Source of the DNA: Actinacidiphila guanduensis
GTDB taxonomy: Bacteria; Actinomycetota; Actinomycetes; Streptomycetales; Streptomycetaceae
Direction of reading: 5' to 3'
DNA: 64,000 nt
NCBI RefSeq assembly: GCF_900103985.1
Contig: NZ_FNIE01000010.1
Span: forward strand, 1-64,000
The notes below the pieces were generated by a model that was not told the origin of the DNA, searched no databases, and was given only the letters and a program-made list of their open reading frames with translations. Position 1 is the stretch's first letter; each line of letters begins with the position of its first letter. This document shows, one piece after another, positions 25,009 to 33,360 of this stretch. The translations under genes were made by a program, and so were the position numbers.

Positions 25009-25968
25009 TCACGTCCATCGAAAACTTCTGAACTCTTCATTCAGTGGATCTTCAAGATCGTCGACATAGGTGAGTTCCGCTGCCTGCCGCATCGCGGCCA
25101 GGACCCGGCGCGGCAGGGGCGCGTCCTCCGCGCCCGCGCGCACGGCGCCGACGATCCGGCGCCGCGGCCGGTCGGCGTCCAGCGGGCGCACCGCCATGCC
25201 GCGCGAGCCGCGGGCCGTCACCATGCGCGGCACGAGCGCGACGCCCATCCCGCCGGCGACGAGCGCGAGGATCGCCGGCCAGTCGGTGGCGGAGTGCGCC
25301 TGCTCGGGGACGAACCCGGCCTCGGCGCACGCGGCGAGGGTGATCTCGCGCCAGGGGCCGCGGGCACCGAAGATCCAAGGCTCGCGGGCGAGTTGGGACA
25401 GGCGCAGTCCCGGGACGGAGGCGAGCGGGTGATCGGCGGGAAGTGCCGCGTCCAGGGGGTCGACCAGCAGCGGGGACAGCGCGAAGCGCGGGTCGCGCGC
25501 GGAGGGGGCGTCCACAACGAGCGAGACGGCGATGTCGATCTCACCCGCCGCCAGGTCCTCGAAGACCGCGGCCGCCTCGGCCTCGCGGACGGTCACCGTG
25601 ATGCCGGGTGCCGACCCGCGCAGCAGTTCGGCGGCCGGGACGACCAGCCGGCTGATCGCGCTGGCGATGGTGCCGACGGTGACCTGTCCGGAGTCCCCGC
25701 GCGCGTAGCCGTCCAACTCGGCTCCGGCGCGTTCCAGCTGGGCGAACACGACCTCGGCGTGGCGGAGCAGCACGTGCGCGGCCCCGGTCAGCCGCACGCC
25801 CCGCCCCCGCGCCTCCAGCACAGGTGCTCCTATCTGCTTGGAGAGCGCGGCCAGTTGCTGCGAGACCGCCGAGGGCGTCATGCGCAGCGCGGCCGCGGCG
25901 GCCGTCACGGTGCCTGCCTCGTGCAGGGCGCGCAGGATCTGCAGCTTCCGGAAGTCCCAATCCTTCAT
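25009..25968 (-). CDS. LysR-family transcriptional regulator (upstream of allantoicase)
   Basis: A 319-residue LysR protein. The HTH is FRKLQILRALHEAGTVTAAAAALRMTPSAVSQQLAAL (residues 6-42, read in pieces), and the effector domain follows from about residue 93 (SGQVTVGTIASAISRLVVPAAELL). It reads in the same direction as allantoicase with 113 bases between, so it may control that gene or be co-transcribed with it. An imperfect inverted repeat at 25988-26009 lies 20 bases before its start and suits autoregulation. Purine-pathway control is inferred from position only. Confidence 0.88.
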   Translation of the reverse strand: MKDWDFRKLQILRALHEAGTVTAAAAALRMTPSAVSQQLAALSKQIGAPVLEARGRGVRLTGAAHVLLRHAEVVFAQLERAGAELDGYARGDSGQVTVGTIASAISRLVVPAAELLRGSAPGITVTVREAEAAAVFEDLAAGEIDIAVSLVVDAPSARDPRFALSPLLVDPLDAALPADHPLASVPGLRLSQLAREPWIFGARGPWREITLAACAEAGFVPEQAHSATDWPAILALVAGGMGVALVPRMVTARGSRGMAVRPLDADRPRRRIVGAVRAGAEDAPLPRRVLAAMRQAAELTYVDDLEDPLNEEFRSFRWT

Positions 25969-25987
25969 GCAGCCACTCTAAACATTC

Positions 25988-26009
25988 GCAAGACGATTTT
26001 CCGTTTTGC
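25988..26009. promoter_or_regulatory. Inverted repeat upstream of LysR gene
   Basis: Arms GCAAGACG (25988-25995) and CGTTTTGC (26002-26009) pair with one mismatch around ATTTTC. AT-rich centre, dyad symmetry and a position 20 bases before the LysR ATG fit a LysR-type binding site. Confidence 0.5.
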
Positions 26010-26085
26010 CTGCATGGACAGCTCGGCGCGCCGTCCCGGCCGAGTCCGCCTCCCTTCACACCGCCTCCCTTCGCACAAGCCCCTT

Positions 26086-26865
26086 TCACGCCGGATGGGC
26101 GCCGTGCCTTCCCTCACCCGAGGCGAACCGGGCCGCTCCCGCGGCGGCTTCGCGCAGCGAGATGCACCCGTGGGCCAACTCGGCGGCGAGCGCGTCGGCT
26201 TCGGAGCGGCCTTCCTGGTCGAGGAGCGAGAGCCGGTCCTCGCGCAGGCAGGTCTGCGGGAAGTCCGCGATCTGCGCGGCGAGTTGTTCGGCGGCGGCCC
26301 GGGCGGTTCCGGGCGGGACCACGCGGTCGGCCAGGCCGATGGCCAGCGCCTCGGCCGCGGCCACGGGGCGGCCGGTGAGCACCAGATCCATGGCCCGGCC
26401 GGCGCCGATCAGCCGGGGCAGGCGGACGGTGCCGCCGTCGATGAGCGGGACGCCCCAGCGGCGGCAGAAGACACCGAGGACCGCGTCCTCCTCCACCACT
26501 CGCAGGTCGCACCAGAGCGCCAACTCCAGCCCACCGGCCACCGCGTGGCCGGCGACGGCGGCGATCACCGGCTTGCCCAGCCGCATCCGGGTGGGGCCCA
26601 TCGGCCCGTCGCCTTCCGCCGACACCCGGTTGCCGCGCTTGGTGCCGATCACCTTCAGATCGGCACCGGCGCAGAAGGTGCCGCCCTCGCCCCACAGCAC
26701 GGCGACGGACGCCCCGTCGTCGGCATCGAACTCCCGGAAGGCGTCGGCGAGTGCCCGGGCGGTCGGCCCGTCCACGGCATTGCGCACCTGAGGGCGTGAC
26801 AGCACAACGGTGCTGACCGGGCCGTTGCGTTCGGTCCGCACGACGGGCGGCTGGGTCTGCGGCAT
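26086..26865 (-). CDS. Enoyl-CoA hydratase/isomerase family protein
   Basis: A 259-residue crotonase-fold protein. The oxyanion-hole motifs are GTFCAGADLKVIG and HAVAGGLELALWCDLRV. In the usual catalytic position, VFCRRWGVPLIDGGTVRLPRLIG has the acidic residue Asp rather than Glu next to the GGT, so the precise reaction (hydratase, isomerase or other) is open. It likely acts on an acyl-CoA in the cytoplasm. The ATG at 26863-26865 has GGAG seven bases upstream. It is the first gene of its transcript; 435 bases of gene-free sequence lie before it. Confidence 0.9.
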   Translation of the reverse strand: MPQTQPPVVRTERNGPVSTVVLSRPQVRNAVDGPTARALADAFREFDADDGASVAVLWGEGGTFCAGADLKVIGTKRGNRVSAEGDGPMGPTRMRLGKPVIAAVAGHAVAGGLELALWCDLRVVEEDAVLGVFCRRWGVPLIDGGTVRLPRLIGAGRAMDLVLTGRPVAAAEALAIGLADRVVPPGTARAAAEQLAAQIADFPQTCLREDRLSLLDQEGRSEADALAAELAHGCISLREAAAGAARFASGEGRHGAHPA

Positions 26866-27300
26866 CGGTGAACTCCTCGGTAGGGAAGGGGCCTTGGATG
26901 GGCCGGGCATCCGGCCACCGGGCCCCCGTCGAAGCCTGCGCCCTGGACTGGCGCCCGCATCCGGACGCATCCACCTTGCAGCGCATCCCCGACCGTACGG
27001 AACGGGCACCCCCAACCGGGCCCGCACCGGAGCAGACCCGCACCCGACCCGCCCGGACCCCCACCGACCGGGCCGGCACCGCACCCGCACCGCACGGAAC
27101 CCGCACCGAACCTCCGCCCGCACTCCGGCCCCATCCCCCGCAACCCGGACAACTGCCTCCGCGGGGGTCGCCATTTCGTGTGGGACGGCTGGAAAGAGGA
27201 GGTGACAGAGGGAAGACAGATCGTGTTACGTGTCATGTCTCCGTCGATTCACGCGTGCCCGTCACCGTCCTGACGGAGAGACACCCCCACAGGAGGACAC
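26866..27300. other. Gene-free divergent region before the PI-PLC gene
   Basis: 435 bases between the divergent enoyl-CoA hydratase and PI-PLC genes. About 26990-27160 is a cytosine-rich tract with loose CCGCACC repeats. CAGGAGGA just before 27301 is the ribosome site of the next gene. No coding frame is convincing. Confidence 0.45.
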
Positions 27301-28389
27301 GTGACCGGTCCGCTCTTCCGCCGAGTTCCGTCCCGGCTTCGCGCCGCGCTGCTCGGCCTGTTGACCGCATGCCTGGCCATCACGGCCGCCGGTGCCGCGG
27401 GCGGCACGTCCGCCGCCGCGGACACCGACTCGCTCCCCTTCTCCGGGACCACCGGTTCCGGACTGCACAACACCTACGACCCGTCCACGTTCCCGTACCT
27501 GGCGCAGGCGCTGGACACGGGTACGTCGATGATCGAACTCGACGTCTGGGACGACGTGTTCACCCAGGAGTGGAAGGTCAGCCACGACAGCCTGACCAGC
27601 AACGGCAACAACTGCGTCAACGCGTCCTCGCCCGCCGACCTCTACACCGGCGGCGCGAACAAGGACCTGGAGAGCTGCCTGGACGACGTGCGGGTGTGGC
27701 TCGGCGCCCACCCCGGCCACGGCCCGCTGATCATCAAGCTGGAGATGAAGGCCGGTTTCCAGGCCAGCCTCGGCATGAGCCCGGCCAAGCTGGACCAGTC
27801 GATCAGCAGCCACCTGGGCAACCTCGTCTACAAGCCCTCCGACCTGCTCAACAAGCCCGGCGGCGGCCAGTACGCGTCGCTGGACGCGGCGGCCACCGCG
27901 GGCAACTGGCCCACCCGCCAGCAGCTCGCGGGCAAGGTGCTGATCGAGGTCATCCCCGGCACGGTGGAGGAGAACAACCCCACCGACACGCTGTGGACCG
28001 ACCAGGAGTACGCGCAGTACCTCAACTCGCTGAAGAGCCAGGGCAAGCTGTCCCAGGCGAACATCTTCCCCGCGGTGCACAACGCGCAGTCCGGCGACCC
28101 GCGCACCCGCTACTCCGACACCTCGATCCGGCCGTGGTTCGTGGTGTTCGACGGTGACGCCGCCACCTACCTCAACGGCAGCATCGACACCTCCTGGTAC
28201 GACACGCACCACTACCTGCTGATCATGACCGACGCGCAGAACGTGGCGCCGACGCTCGACGACGTCAATCCGTCGTCGGCCGACGCGCAGGCCCGGGTCG
28301 CCCAACTGGCCAAGGCCCACGCGACGATCGCCTCGAACGACTGGCGCGGTCTGAGCGACGTGCAGTCCCTGGTGCTCCCGCGCGGTTGA
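27301..28389 (+). CDS. Secreted Ca2+-dependent PI-PLC-like phosphodiesterase
   Basis: A 362-residue exported protein. The Sec signal peptide covers about residues 1-40 (basic start, hydrophobic LLGLLTACLAITAAGAA, likely cleavage after SAAA). The PI-PLC X-like domain shows SGLHNTYD (first catalytic His), MIELDVWDD (metal ligands), WKVSHDSLT (second His) and LIIKLEMK. The family cleaves phosphoinositide-like lipids; bacterial substrates are mostly unknown. Four cysteines could form disulfides outside the cell. The GTG start at 27301 follows GGAGGACAC. A strong bidirectional hairpin follows the stop. Confidence 0.88.
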   Translation: MTGPLFRRVPSRLRAALLGLLTACLAITAAGAAGGTSAAADTDSLPFSGTTGSGLHNTYDPSTFPYLAQALDTGTSMIELDVWDDVFTQEWKVSHDSLTSNGNNCVNASSPADLYTGGANKDLESCLDDVRVWLGAHPGHGPLIIKLEMKAGFQASLGMSPAKLDQSISSHLGNLVYKPSDLLNKPGGGQYASLDAAATAGNWPTRQQLAGKVLIEVIPGTVEENNPTDTLWTDQEYAQYLNSLKSQGKLSQANIFPAVHNAQSGDPRTRYSDTSIRPWFVVFDGDAATYLNGSIDTSWYDTHHYLLIMTDAQNVAPTLDDVNPSSADAQARVAQLAKAHATIASNDWRGLSDVQSLVLPRG

Positions 28390-28418
28390 TGCCGGCCGCG
28401 CCCGCACGGTGAGAAGCA

Positions 28419-28462
28419 GTCGAGGTGGTCACCTGCCGCGTCCGGCGGGTGACCACCTCGAC
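28419..28462. terminator. Bidirectional hairpin terminator
   Basis: Arms GTCGAGGTGGTCACC (28419-28433) and GGTGACCACCTCGAC (28448-28462) pair perfectly over 15 bases around a 14-base loop, between the convergent stops of the PI-PLC and L,D-transpeptidase genes. No poly-T run is present, as is usual in this group. Confidence 0.85.
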
Positions 28463-28488
28463 CGCGTTGTACGGGCGGGAGGGAGGGG

Positions 28489-29325
28489 CTATTCGGCGAG
28501 CGAGTCGCCGTCGCCCATGACGATCACCGGGTGGTCGCCGGGGTCGAGGGTGCGCAGCAGCTCCACCATGTCGTCGGCGGGCACGCTGACGCAGCCGTGG
28601 GTGGGCCCGCCGTGGTCGACGTGCACCCAGATGCCGCCGCCCTTGTCCGCGCCGAGCGGCTGCGTGCCGTCGAGCGGGGAGGTGCCGGGGACGCGGTTGT
28701 AGTCGATCGCGATGACGTAGTCGAAGGCGTCGTCCAGCGGTTCGCCGTCGAAACCGACGCCGCCGGCGTGGAAGGCGTCGGAGTGGTGGTAGGGCAGCTT
28801 GGTGCCCGGGTCCGCGTCGAAGCCGCCGGCGTCGTGGAGGGTGAAGACGCCGATCGGGCTGTGCAGGTCGCCGGCGTGGTGGTCGGTGGTCCAGCCGTCC
28901 TTCGCGTTGTGCCCGCGCCAGGCCGGGCCCGGGTGCCAGTGGCCGTCGGGGCGGCGCGACCACAGGGTGACCAGCGCGTCGGAGGAGTCCTTGGCCGCGC
29001 CGACCGCGACCAGCACCTGGCTGCTGTTCCTGGGCACTTGGGCGAGGAACTTGGGGCCAAGGCCGGGGATGGCGGTGGGCAGCGGGTCGGCCGGGGCGGC
29101 GGCGCTGCTCCCGCGGACGGCGTCCCGGTTGTTGTCGGCGGCGGACCTGCCGCTGATGCCCCCGGTGACCACGTAACCGGCGCCGAGCAGCGCGAGGGCC
29201 GCGGCGACGACGGAGGTCGCGATCACGGTCCGTTTCACCGCACGTCGGGGCGCCCGGTGCCGGCGGCGTCCGGGGTCGGGTGGGCTGGTGCGCTCGTCGA
29301 GAGCGTCGGTGGGGGCGGCAGTCAT
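28489..29325 (-). CDS. L,D-transpeptidase family protein (YkuD-type)
   Basis: A 278-residue membrane-anchored protein. A single N-terminal membrane segment (TVIATSVVAAALALLGAGYVV, residues about 34-54) follows a basic stretch. The catalytic domain contains HSPIGVFTLHDAGG and the active-site motif GGIWVHVDHGGPTHGCVSV, with the nucleophile Cys and preceding His. Such enzymes make 3-3 cross-links in peptidoglycan or otherwise edit stem peptides on the outer face of the membrane. The ATG at 29323-29325 fits the membrane-anchor pattern. It is transcribed in the same direction as the xylanase, but a terminator separates the two. Confidence 0.88.
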   Translation of the reverse strand: MTAAPTDALDERTSPPDPGRRRHRAPRRAVKRTVIATSVVAAALALLGAGYVVTGGISGRSAADNNRDAVRGSSAAAPADPLPTAIPGLGPKFLAQVPRNSSQVLVAVGAAKDSSDALVTLWSRRPDGHWHPGPAWRGHNAKDGWTTDHHAGDLHSPIGVFTLHDAGGFDADPGTKLPYHHSDAFHAGGVGFDGEPLDDAFDYVIAIDYNRVPGTSPLDGTQPLGADKGGGIWVHVDHGGPTHGCVSVPADDMVELLRTLDPGDHPVIVMGDGDSLAE

Positions 29326-29579
29326 CGAGACGATCCTTGCAAACCTGGCGGCCAACTCCCGCACCCAACCCCCGGGGCCGCCCGTTTCGTCCCTGACGTC
29401 ACCTTCGTGGCGCACGGTCGTGCGAGCGGAACACACGCGTGGACGATTGTGCAGCCCCGCGCGAGGGAGTCCGAGGGGGACGGTCGGCGGCGCGAGGTTT
29501 ACGGCGCCCGGGCACCACGGACGCGGCACCCCGGCACGCGGCCGGCCGGGGAACGCGAACGGCGCCCGGCACGCCGAGG

Positions 29580-29608
29580 GCGCGGCGGCCCCGTGGAGGC
29601 CGCCGCGC
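29580..29608 (-). terminator. Terminator after xylanase
   Basis: GCGCGGCGGCC (29580-29590) and GGCCGCCGCGC (29598-29608) form an 11-base perfect stem with a 7-base loop, 24 bases past the xylanase stop. The rest of the 306-base gap to the L,D-transpeptidase gene shows no coding frame. Confidence 0.75.
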
Positions 29609-29631
29609 CGGGTGGTGCGGTGATCGGACGG

Positions 29632-30684
29632 TCAGCTTGTCGAGCAGGAGACGGTAGGCCAGGTCCAGGTGCCGTTGGTCTGGAGGGTGACGCCCCAGTT
29701 GTTGCCGTTGCCGTTGGGTTTGGCGACCAGGACCTGGGCGCTGGGCCAATTGGCGGAGACGTTCCAGGTGGCGATGATCTTCTCGGGCGAGGGGACGTTC
29801 ATGGTGACGGTCCAGTTGCTGGAGCCGGTGACGGCGACGTTGAGGTTGTAGCGGTCGCTCCACTGCTCGCCCGCCGACAGGGTCGCCGTGCAGGAGCCGG
29901 TGCCCCCGCCGCCGGTGGTCCCACCGGTCGTACTCCCGGTCGTCCCACCGGTGGTACTGCCACCCGTCGTACCGCCGGTCCCGCCACCGCCGCTGCCGAC
30001 GGTGATGCTGGAACTGCCGCTGCTCTGGTACCCCTCGGTGGCGAGGATCTCGTAGTTGAAGTTGCCGAGGTTCATGCCGTGGGAGGCCCAGGCGTCGAAG
30101 TGGTTGCCGACGGTGATGGTGCCGCCGGTCCGCTTGGACTGCCGGACGCTCCAGTACTGGTTGAAGGTCGCGGTGCCCTGGATCGAGGGCGCGTTGACCC
30201 GCTGCGTCTCGTAGATGTCGTACGTGCCGCCGTCGCTGGTGACGGTGCCCTTGTACGTACCGGTGGGGCGGTACGAACCGTAGTTGTCCACGATGTAGTA
30301 CTCGACCAGCGGATTCGTGGTCCACCCGTACAGCGACAGGTAGGCGTTGCCCGAGGTGTTGAAGCTGCCGGAGTACGACACGGCCTGGCGCGAGCCGGTG
30401 CTCCAGCCCTTGCCGGCCACGAAGTTGCCGACGTTGTTCCACTGGGTGCTGTAACTGCCGCCGGAACCCAGGGACATGGAGGACGAGCCGTTGCCGTCGC
30501 TCCAGAACGAGTAGAAGTAGCCGTTGTTGGTGCCGGTCTGGTTGGACGAGACGACCGTGTCCGCGTTGGCGGTGCCGGGCAGGATCAGCGCCGCGACGGC
30601 GACCAGTGCGATGGTGCAGACAGCGCTGAGCAGCAGCCTGAGGGTGCCGGGTCTGCGGCCCTTCGGTGGGGCGAGGGCGGTCAT
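29632..30684 (-). CDS. Endo-1,4-beta-xylanase, GH11 plus CBM2
   Basis: A 350-residue secreted enzyme. The signal peptide runs to about ANA at residue 41. The GH11 domain (about 44-230) has nucleophile E128 in PLVEYYIVDNYG and acid/base E217 in ILATEGYQSSG. A Gly/Thr linker at about 230-262 (GGTTGGSTTGG) leads to a CBM2-like cellulose/xylan-binding domain (CTATLSAGEQW to WPTVSC) with its two end cysteines and surface Trp. It cuts xylan outside the cell. The ATG at 30682-30684 follows AGGAGG. Upstream are a TTGACA-type -35 (complement at 30749-30754) and CGAAA/TTTCG palindromes. A CE4-like gene is divergent from it. Confidence 0.96.
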   Translation of the reverse strand: MTALAPPKGRRPGTLRLLLSAVCTIALVAVAALILPGTANADTVVSSNQTGTNNGYFYSFWSDGNGSSSMSLGSGGSYSTQWNNVGNFVAGKGWSTGSRQAVSYSGSFNTSGNAYLSLYGWTTNPLVEYYIVDNYGSYRPTGTYKGTVTSDGGTYDIYETQRVNAPSIQGTATFNQYWSVRQSKRTGGTITVGNHFDAWASHGMNLGNFNYEILATEGYQSSGSSSITVGSGGGGTGGTTGGSTTGGTTGSTTGGTTGGGGTGSCTATLSAGEQWSDRYNLNVAVTGSSNWTVTMNVPSPEKIIATWNVSANWPSAQVLVAKPNGNGNNWGVTLQTNGTWTWPTVSCSTS

Positions 30685-30725
30685 GTGCGCACTTCCTCCT
30701 TGTGGTGGCTGGCGGGTGCCCGAAC

Positions 30726-30778
30726 AGTGTTGAACCGCCCTGTCACACTGTCAACACTTTCGGCAACGATTCCGAAAG
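30726..30778 (-). promoter_or_regulatory. Xylanase promoter with CTTTCGG/CCGAAAG inverted repeat
   Basis: On the minus strand a perfect -35 hexamer TTGACA is the complement of 30749-30754. AGTGTTGA (30726-30733) and TCAACACT (30751-30758) form an inverted repeat over the core promoter. Just upstream, CTTTCGG (30757-30763) and CCGAAAG (30772-30778) resemble the CGAAA-TTTCG operators I recall from streptomycete xylanase promoters. Confidence 0.55.
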
Positions 30779-30904
30779 GATCGCCGACCGGCAAGGACGG
30801 TCGACCGCCGAATTGCGCACGTCAGACAAGGAGTACAGGCGCTGAAAACTCGTCACTTCCGAGGGTCTCAGGGATGGGAGGATCCATACAAGCAGGGCAA
30901 AATC

Positions 30905-30917
30905 TCGAAACTTTCGA
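30905..30917. promoter_or_regulatory. TCGAAACTTTCGA palindrome between xylanase and deacetylase genes
   Basis: A perfect TCGAAA-C-TTTCGA dyad, 221 bases from the xylanase start and 112 from the deacetylase-like gene start. It contains CGAAACTTTCG, matching the motif I recall from xylan-regulated streptomycete promoters, so one repressor could control both genes. Confidence 0.55.
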
Positions 30918-30962
30918 TCCTCTTCCGGATGAATGGGGACAGGTGTGCGAAGCCTGTATACC

Positions 30963-30976
30963 CACTGTGTACAGTG
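30963..30976 (+). promoter_or_regulatory. CACTGT-GT-ACAGTG inverted repeat before deacetylase-like gene
   Basis: Six-base arms around GT, 52 bases before the ATG at 31029 and next to CCTGTATACCC, which may hold the promoter -10 region. Possible operator; binding protein unknown. Confidence 0.4.
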
Positions 30977-31028
30977 CCCTCCGGGCTCGTGCGTGCGGGC
31001 CCTGTGAACCGACAGGGGGGACTCCCGC

Positions 31029-31832
31029 ATGCGCACGACCCTGAGGCGACGCGCCCGCGCACTGACGACGCTCGCGGCCGCGGCCGCCCTCACCTTCGGG
31101 CTGAGCGGCTGCAACGGCTACCACAGCACGTCGCCGGCGACCGCGCGGCAGCACGTGTCCGCCGTCGGGGCCGCCGCCTTCGCGCCCGGCCCCGGCGGCC
31201 CCGTGGACTGCCGGAAGACCAAGTGCGTGGCGCTCACCTTCGACGCGGGACCCAGCGTGCGCACCCCTCAGATACTGGCGATACTCGCGCGGTACCACGT
31301 GCACGCGACCTTCTTCACCCTCGGCAAGAACCATGTGATGGTCCACCCGCAGATGGTCCGGGACATGGTCGCGCAGGGCCACGAGGTCGAGACGCTGACC
31401 TGGAGCCACCAGATCCTGACGAAGATCGGCTCGGACGAGGTGCGCAAGGAGATCACCGAAGGCCGCGACGCGGTGCAGAAGGTCACCGGGGTCCGCCCGA
31501 TGCTGCTGCGCCCGCCGCAGGGCCGCACCAGCGACAAGGTCACCAGGATCGCCAAGGAGCTGGGGATGGCGGAGGTGGTCTGGAGCGCCAACGGGGCCGA
31601 CTACAGGACCACCGACTCCAAGCTGATCGCCAGCCGGATACTGAAGCAGACCAAGCCGGACGGGATCATCCTGCTGCACGACCTGGTCGACCCGACGAAC
31701 CGGGGCTACAACGGCACGGTGGCGTCAGTGGCGCCGATCATCTCCACGCTGCAGAAGCGCGGTTACACCTTCGTCACCGTCGAGCAGCTGCTCGCACCCG
31801 GCAAGCCGGTGCCGGGCAAGGTCTACAAGTAG
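31029..31832 (+). CDS. CE4 polysaccharide-deacetylase-like lipoprotein with altered metal site
   Basis: A 267-residue exported protein. The signal peptide ends in a lipobox LSGC (C28). The CE4/NodB domain starts at CVALTFDAGP: catalytic Asp D72 is present, but the second Asp (a metal ligand) is Ala73. In the HxxxH metal motif, LTWSH at 123-127 has Leu for the first His and keeps H127. Later motifs remain: RPPQGRTS, VVWSANGADY and IILLHDLVD. Active relatives deacetylate xylan, chitin or peptidoglycan. With two of three metal ligands missing, this one is likely inactive or changed, perhaps a binding protein. It is divergent from a xylanase, suggesting a xylan role. Confidence 0.87.
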   Translation: MRTTLRRRARALTTLAAAAALTFGLSGCNGYHSTSPATARQHVSAVGAAAFAPGPGGPVDCRKTKCVALTFDAGPSVRTPQILAILARYHVHATFFTLGKNHVMVHPQMVRDMVAQGHEVETLTWSHQILTKIGSDEVRKEITEGRDAVQKVTGVRPMLLRPPQGRTSDKVTRIAKELGMAEVVWSANGADYRTTDSKLIASRILKQTKPDGIILLHDLVDPTNRGYNGTVASVAPIISTLQKRGYTFVTVEQLLAPGKPVPGKVYK

Positions 31833-31863
31833 CCCCGCCCGCACCGGGCGCCGGCTCGCGCAC

Positions 31864-31888
31864 GGGCCGCCTCACGCGCGGGCGGCCC
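31864..31888. terminator. Hairpin between convergent genes
   Basis: GGGCCGCC (31864-31871) and GGCGGCCC (31881-31888) form an eight-base stem with a nine-base loop, between the stops of the CE4-like and SRPBCC genes. Confidence 0.6.
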
Positions 31889-31919
31889 CACTTGGAGATG
31901 GACCCACGCCCGAGCGGCC

Positions 31920-32651
31920 TCACGCGTAGGTCGCCGTGAGCCATTCGCGCGCGTCCCGGTCCAGCCGCGCGGAGTCGGCGCCCGGTGCGAAGTCGTGGAT
32001 CGAAAGGCCCAGCACCGCCCCGAAGTTGTTGCGGGCGAAGATCCGGTACATGGCGTCCGGGGTGCGCAGGCCGACGAAGTCGTCGGTGCGGAAGTCCAGG
32101 ACGGCGGGCGCCTGTGCCGCGGCGCCCGGCAGCAGCACGGAGACGGTGTCGCCGGCCGCGGCGTCCGCCGGCAGCCGCAGCGCGCGCTCGGCCACCGCGA
32201 GGGCGTCGCCCGCACCGGCCGCCGCGGGCCCGTCCGCGGTGGCGAACGCCGCCGGCCGGCCGGCGAAGTGGCGCAGGTACTCGCGCAGGGTGTGCAGGTA
32301 GAAGTCGGTGTGCTTGTCCGCTCCGTCGTACTGGTCCTCCCAGTTCTCGACGAAGATCCCGCTGTGCACGTAGCGCACCCGGCTGCCGCCGTCCGGGCCG
32401 GGCTCGACGGTGTGGTCGAGCTGGTTGAAGGTCTGCGGGACGCCCTCCAGGTCGTACGCCCGCGCGACCAGCCGGTGCGGCGGGTCCCAGACGGCCACGA
32501 CGCCGCCGAACGGGGCCGCGCCGCCCTCCTTCGGCTCGTACTCCATCGGCCACAGCCACCCGGCGGTGCCGGTGGTGATCGCCGCCCACACCTGCTCCGG
32601 GCTCTGCTCGACCTCGAACTCCCGGACGATCTCGAACTCGTGCTCAGACAT
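31920..32651 (-). CDS. SRPBCC (AHSA1-like) protein
   Basis: A 243-residue protein whose first 145 residues show the START/Bet v1-like fold pattern: FEIVREFEVEQSPEQVWAAIT, TAGWLWPMEYEPKEGG and HRLVARA, ending in the long helix HTDFYLHTLREYLRHFAG. The rest (ALAVAERALRLPADAA to WLTATYA) is a second, less typical domain. Such proteins bind hydrophobic ligands; in actinobacteria they often pair with an ArsR-type regulator, exactly as here. Its start overlaps the end of that regulator gene by eight bases, so the two are one operon and the SRPBCC protein is translated by coupling. Confidence 0.83.
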   Translation of the reverse strand: MSEHEFEIVREFEVEQSPEQVWAAITTGTAGWLWPMEYEPKEGGAAPFGGVVAVWDPPHRLVARAYDLEGVPQTFNQLDHTVEPGPDGGSRVRYVHSGIFVENWEDQYDGADKHTDFYLHTLREYLRHFAGRPAAFATADGPAAAGAGDALAVAERALRLPADAAAGDTVSVLLPGAAAQAPAVLDFRTDDFVGLRTPDAMYRIFARNNFGAVLGLSIHDFAPGADSARLDRDAREWLTATYA

Positions 32652-33360
32652 CGCTGCCCTCTCCTTCTTCCTCGGTGGTGGTCTCCTCGGCGGCCGGTCC
32701 GGGCGTGACGGCAGCGCCCCGCGCGCCGGTACCTGCGGCGCCCTGCGAAGGGGCGGCGCCGAGTTCCGCGAGCGTCTCCGGCCGCACGCTCGGGTGCAGG
32801 CCCACGACGACCCGGTGCGGGCGGCCGCCCTCGGCCCCGGCCGCGTGGTATTTCGCGATCAGCGCGCTCACGCCCTGCGTCAGCTCCGCGACGAACGCGG
32901 CCCGCTCGGCGGCGGAGGCGAAGCGCACCTCGCCGTCCAGGGCGTAGGTCGCCACCCGCTGCCGGGCGCGGGCTGCGCCGGTGATCAGCACGCCCACGTC
33001 CCGCACCAGACGGGCGGCGAGCGCGAGCAGCCAGCGGGCCGACGCCTGGTCGCGGAAGCGGTCCGGGTCGGGCTGCACGGCGGCCAGTGCGGCGGGCGAG
33101 ATCACGTACGAGGCCGCGGTCGCCCGCATCAGCCGCTCGGTGACGTTGCCCTTGCGCCGCTCCCCCGCGAGTTCGACCAGGCCGTGCCGCTCCAGGGCCT
33201 TCAGGTGGTAGTTCACCTTCTGGCGCGGCAGGTCCACGCGGGCGGCGAGCATCGCCGCCGAGGCGGGGCCCGCGGCCAGTTCGGCAAGCAGCCCGGCCCG
33301 TACAGGGTCGAGCGAGGCGGCGGCCGCCGCGGAGTCCTCGATCACGGTCACATCCAGCAT
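32644..33360 (-). CDS. ArsR-type winged-helix regulator
   Basis: A 238-residue regulator. The winged HTH covers residues about 18-75 (LDPVRAGLLAELAAGPASAAMLAARVDLPRQKVNYHLKALERHGLVEL, read in pieces). The C-terminal half is helical and ends in an acidic tail (EETTTEEEGEGSD). There are no clustered Cys residues, so metal sensing is not expected. It heads the operon with the SRPBCC gene (8-base overlap). ATG 33358-33360 follows GGGTGGGG. The pairing suggests the regulator responds to a ligand or stress handled by the SRPBCC protein. Confidence 0.87.
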   Translation of the reverse strand: MLDVTVIEDSAAAAASLDPVRAGLLAELAAGPASAAMLAARVDLPRQKVNYHLKALERHGLVELAGERRKGNVTERLMRATAASYVISPAALAAVQPDPDRFRDQASARWLLALAARLVRDVGVLITGAARARQRVATYALDGEVRFASAAERAAFVAELTQGVSALIAKYHAAGAEGGRPHRVVVGLHPSVRPETLAELGAAPSQGAAGTGARGAAVTPGPAAEETTTEEEGEGSDV

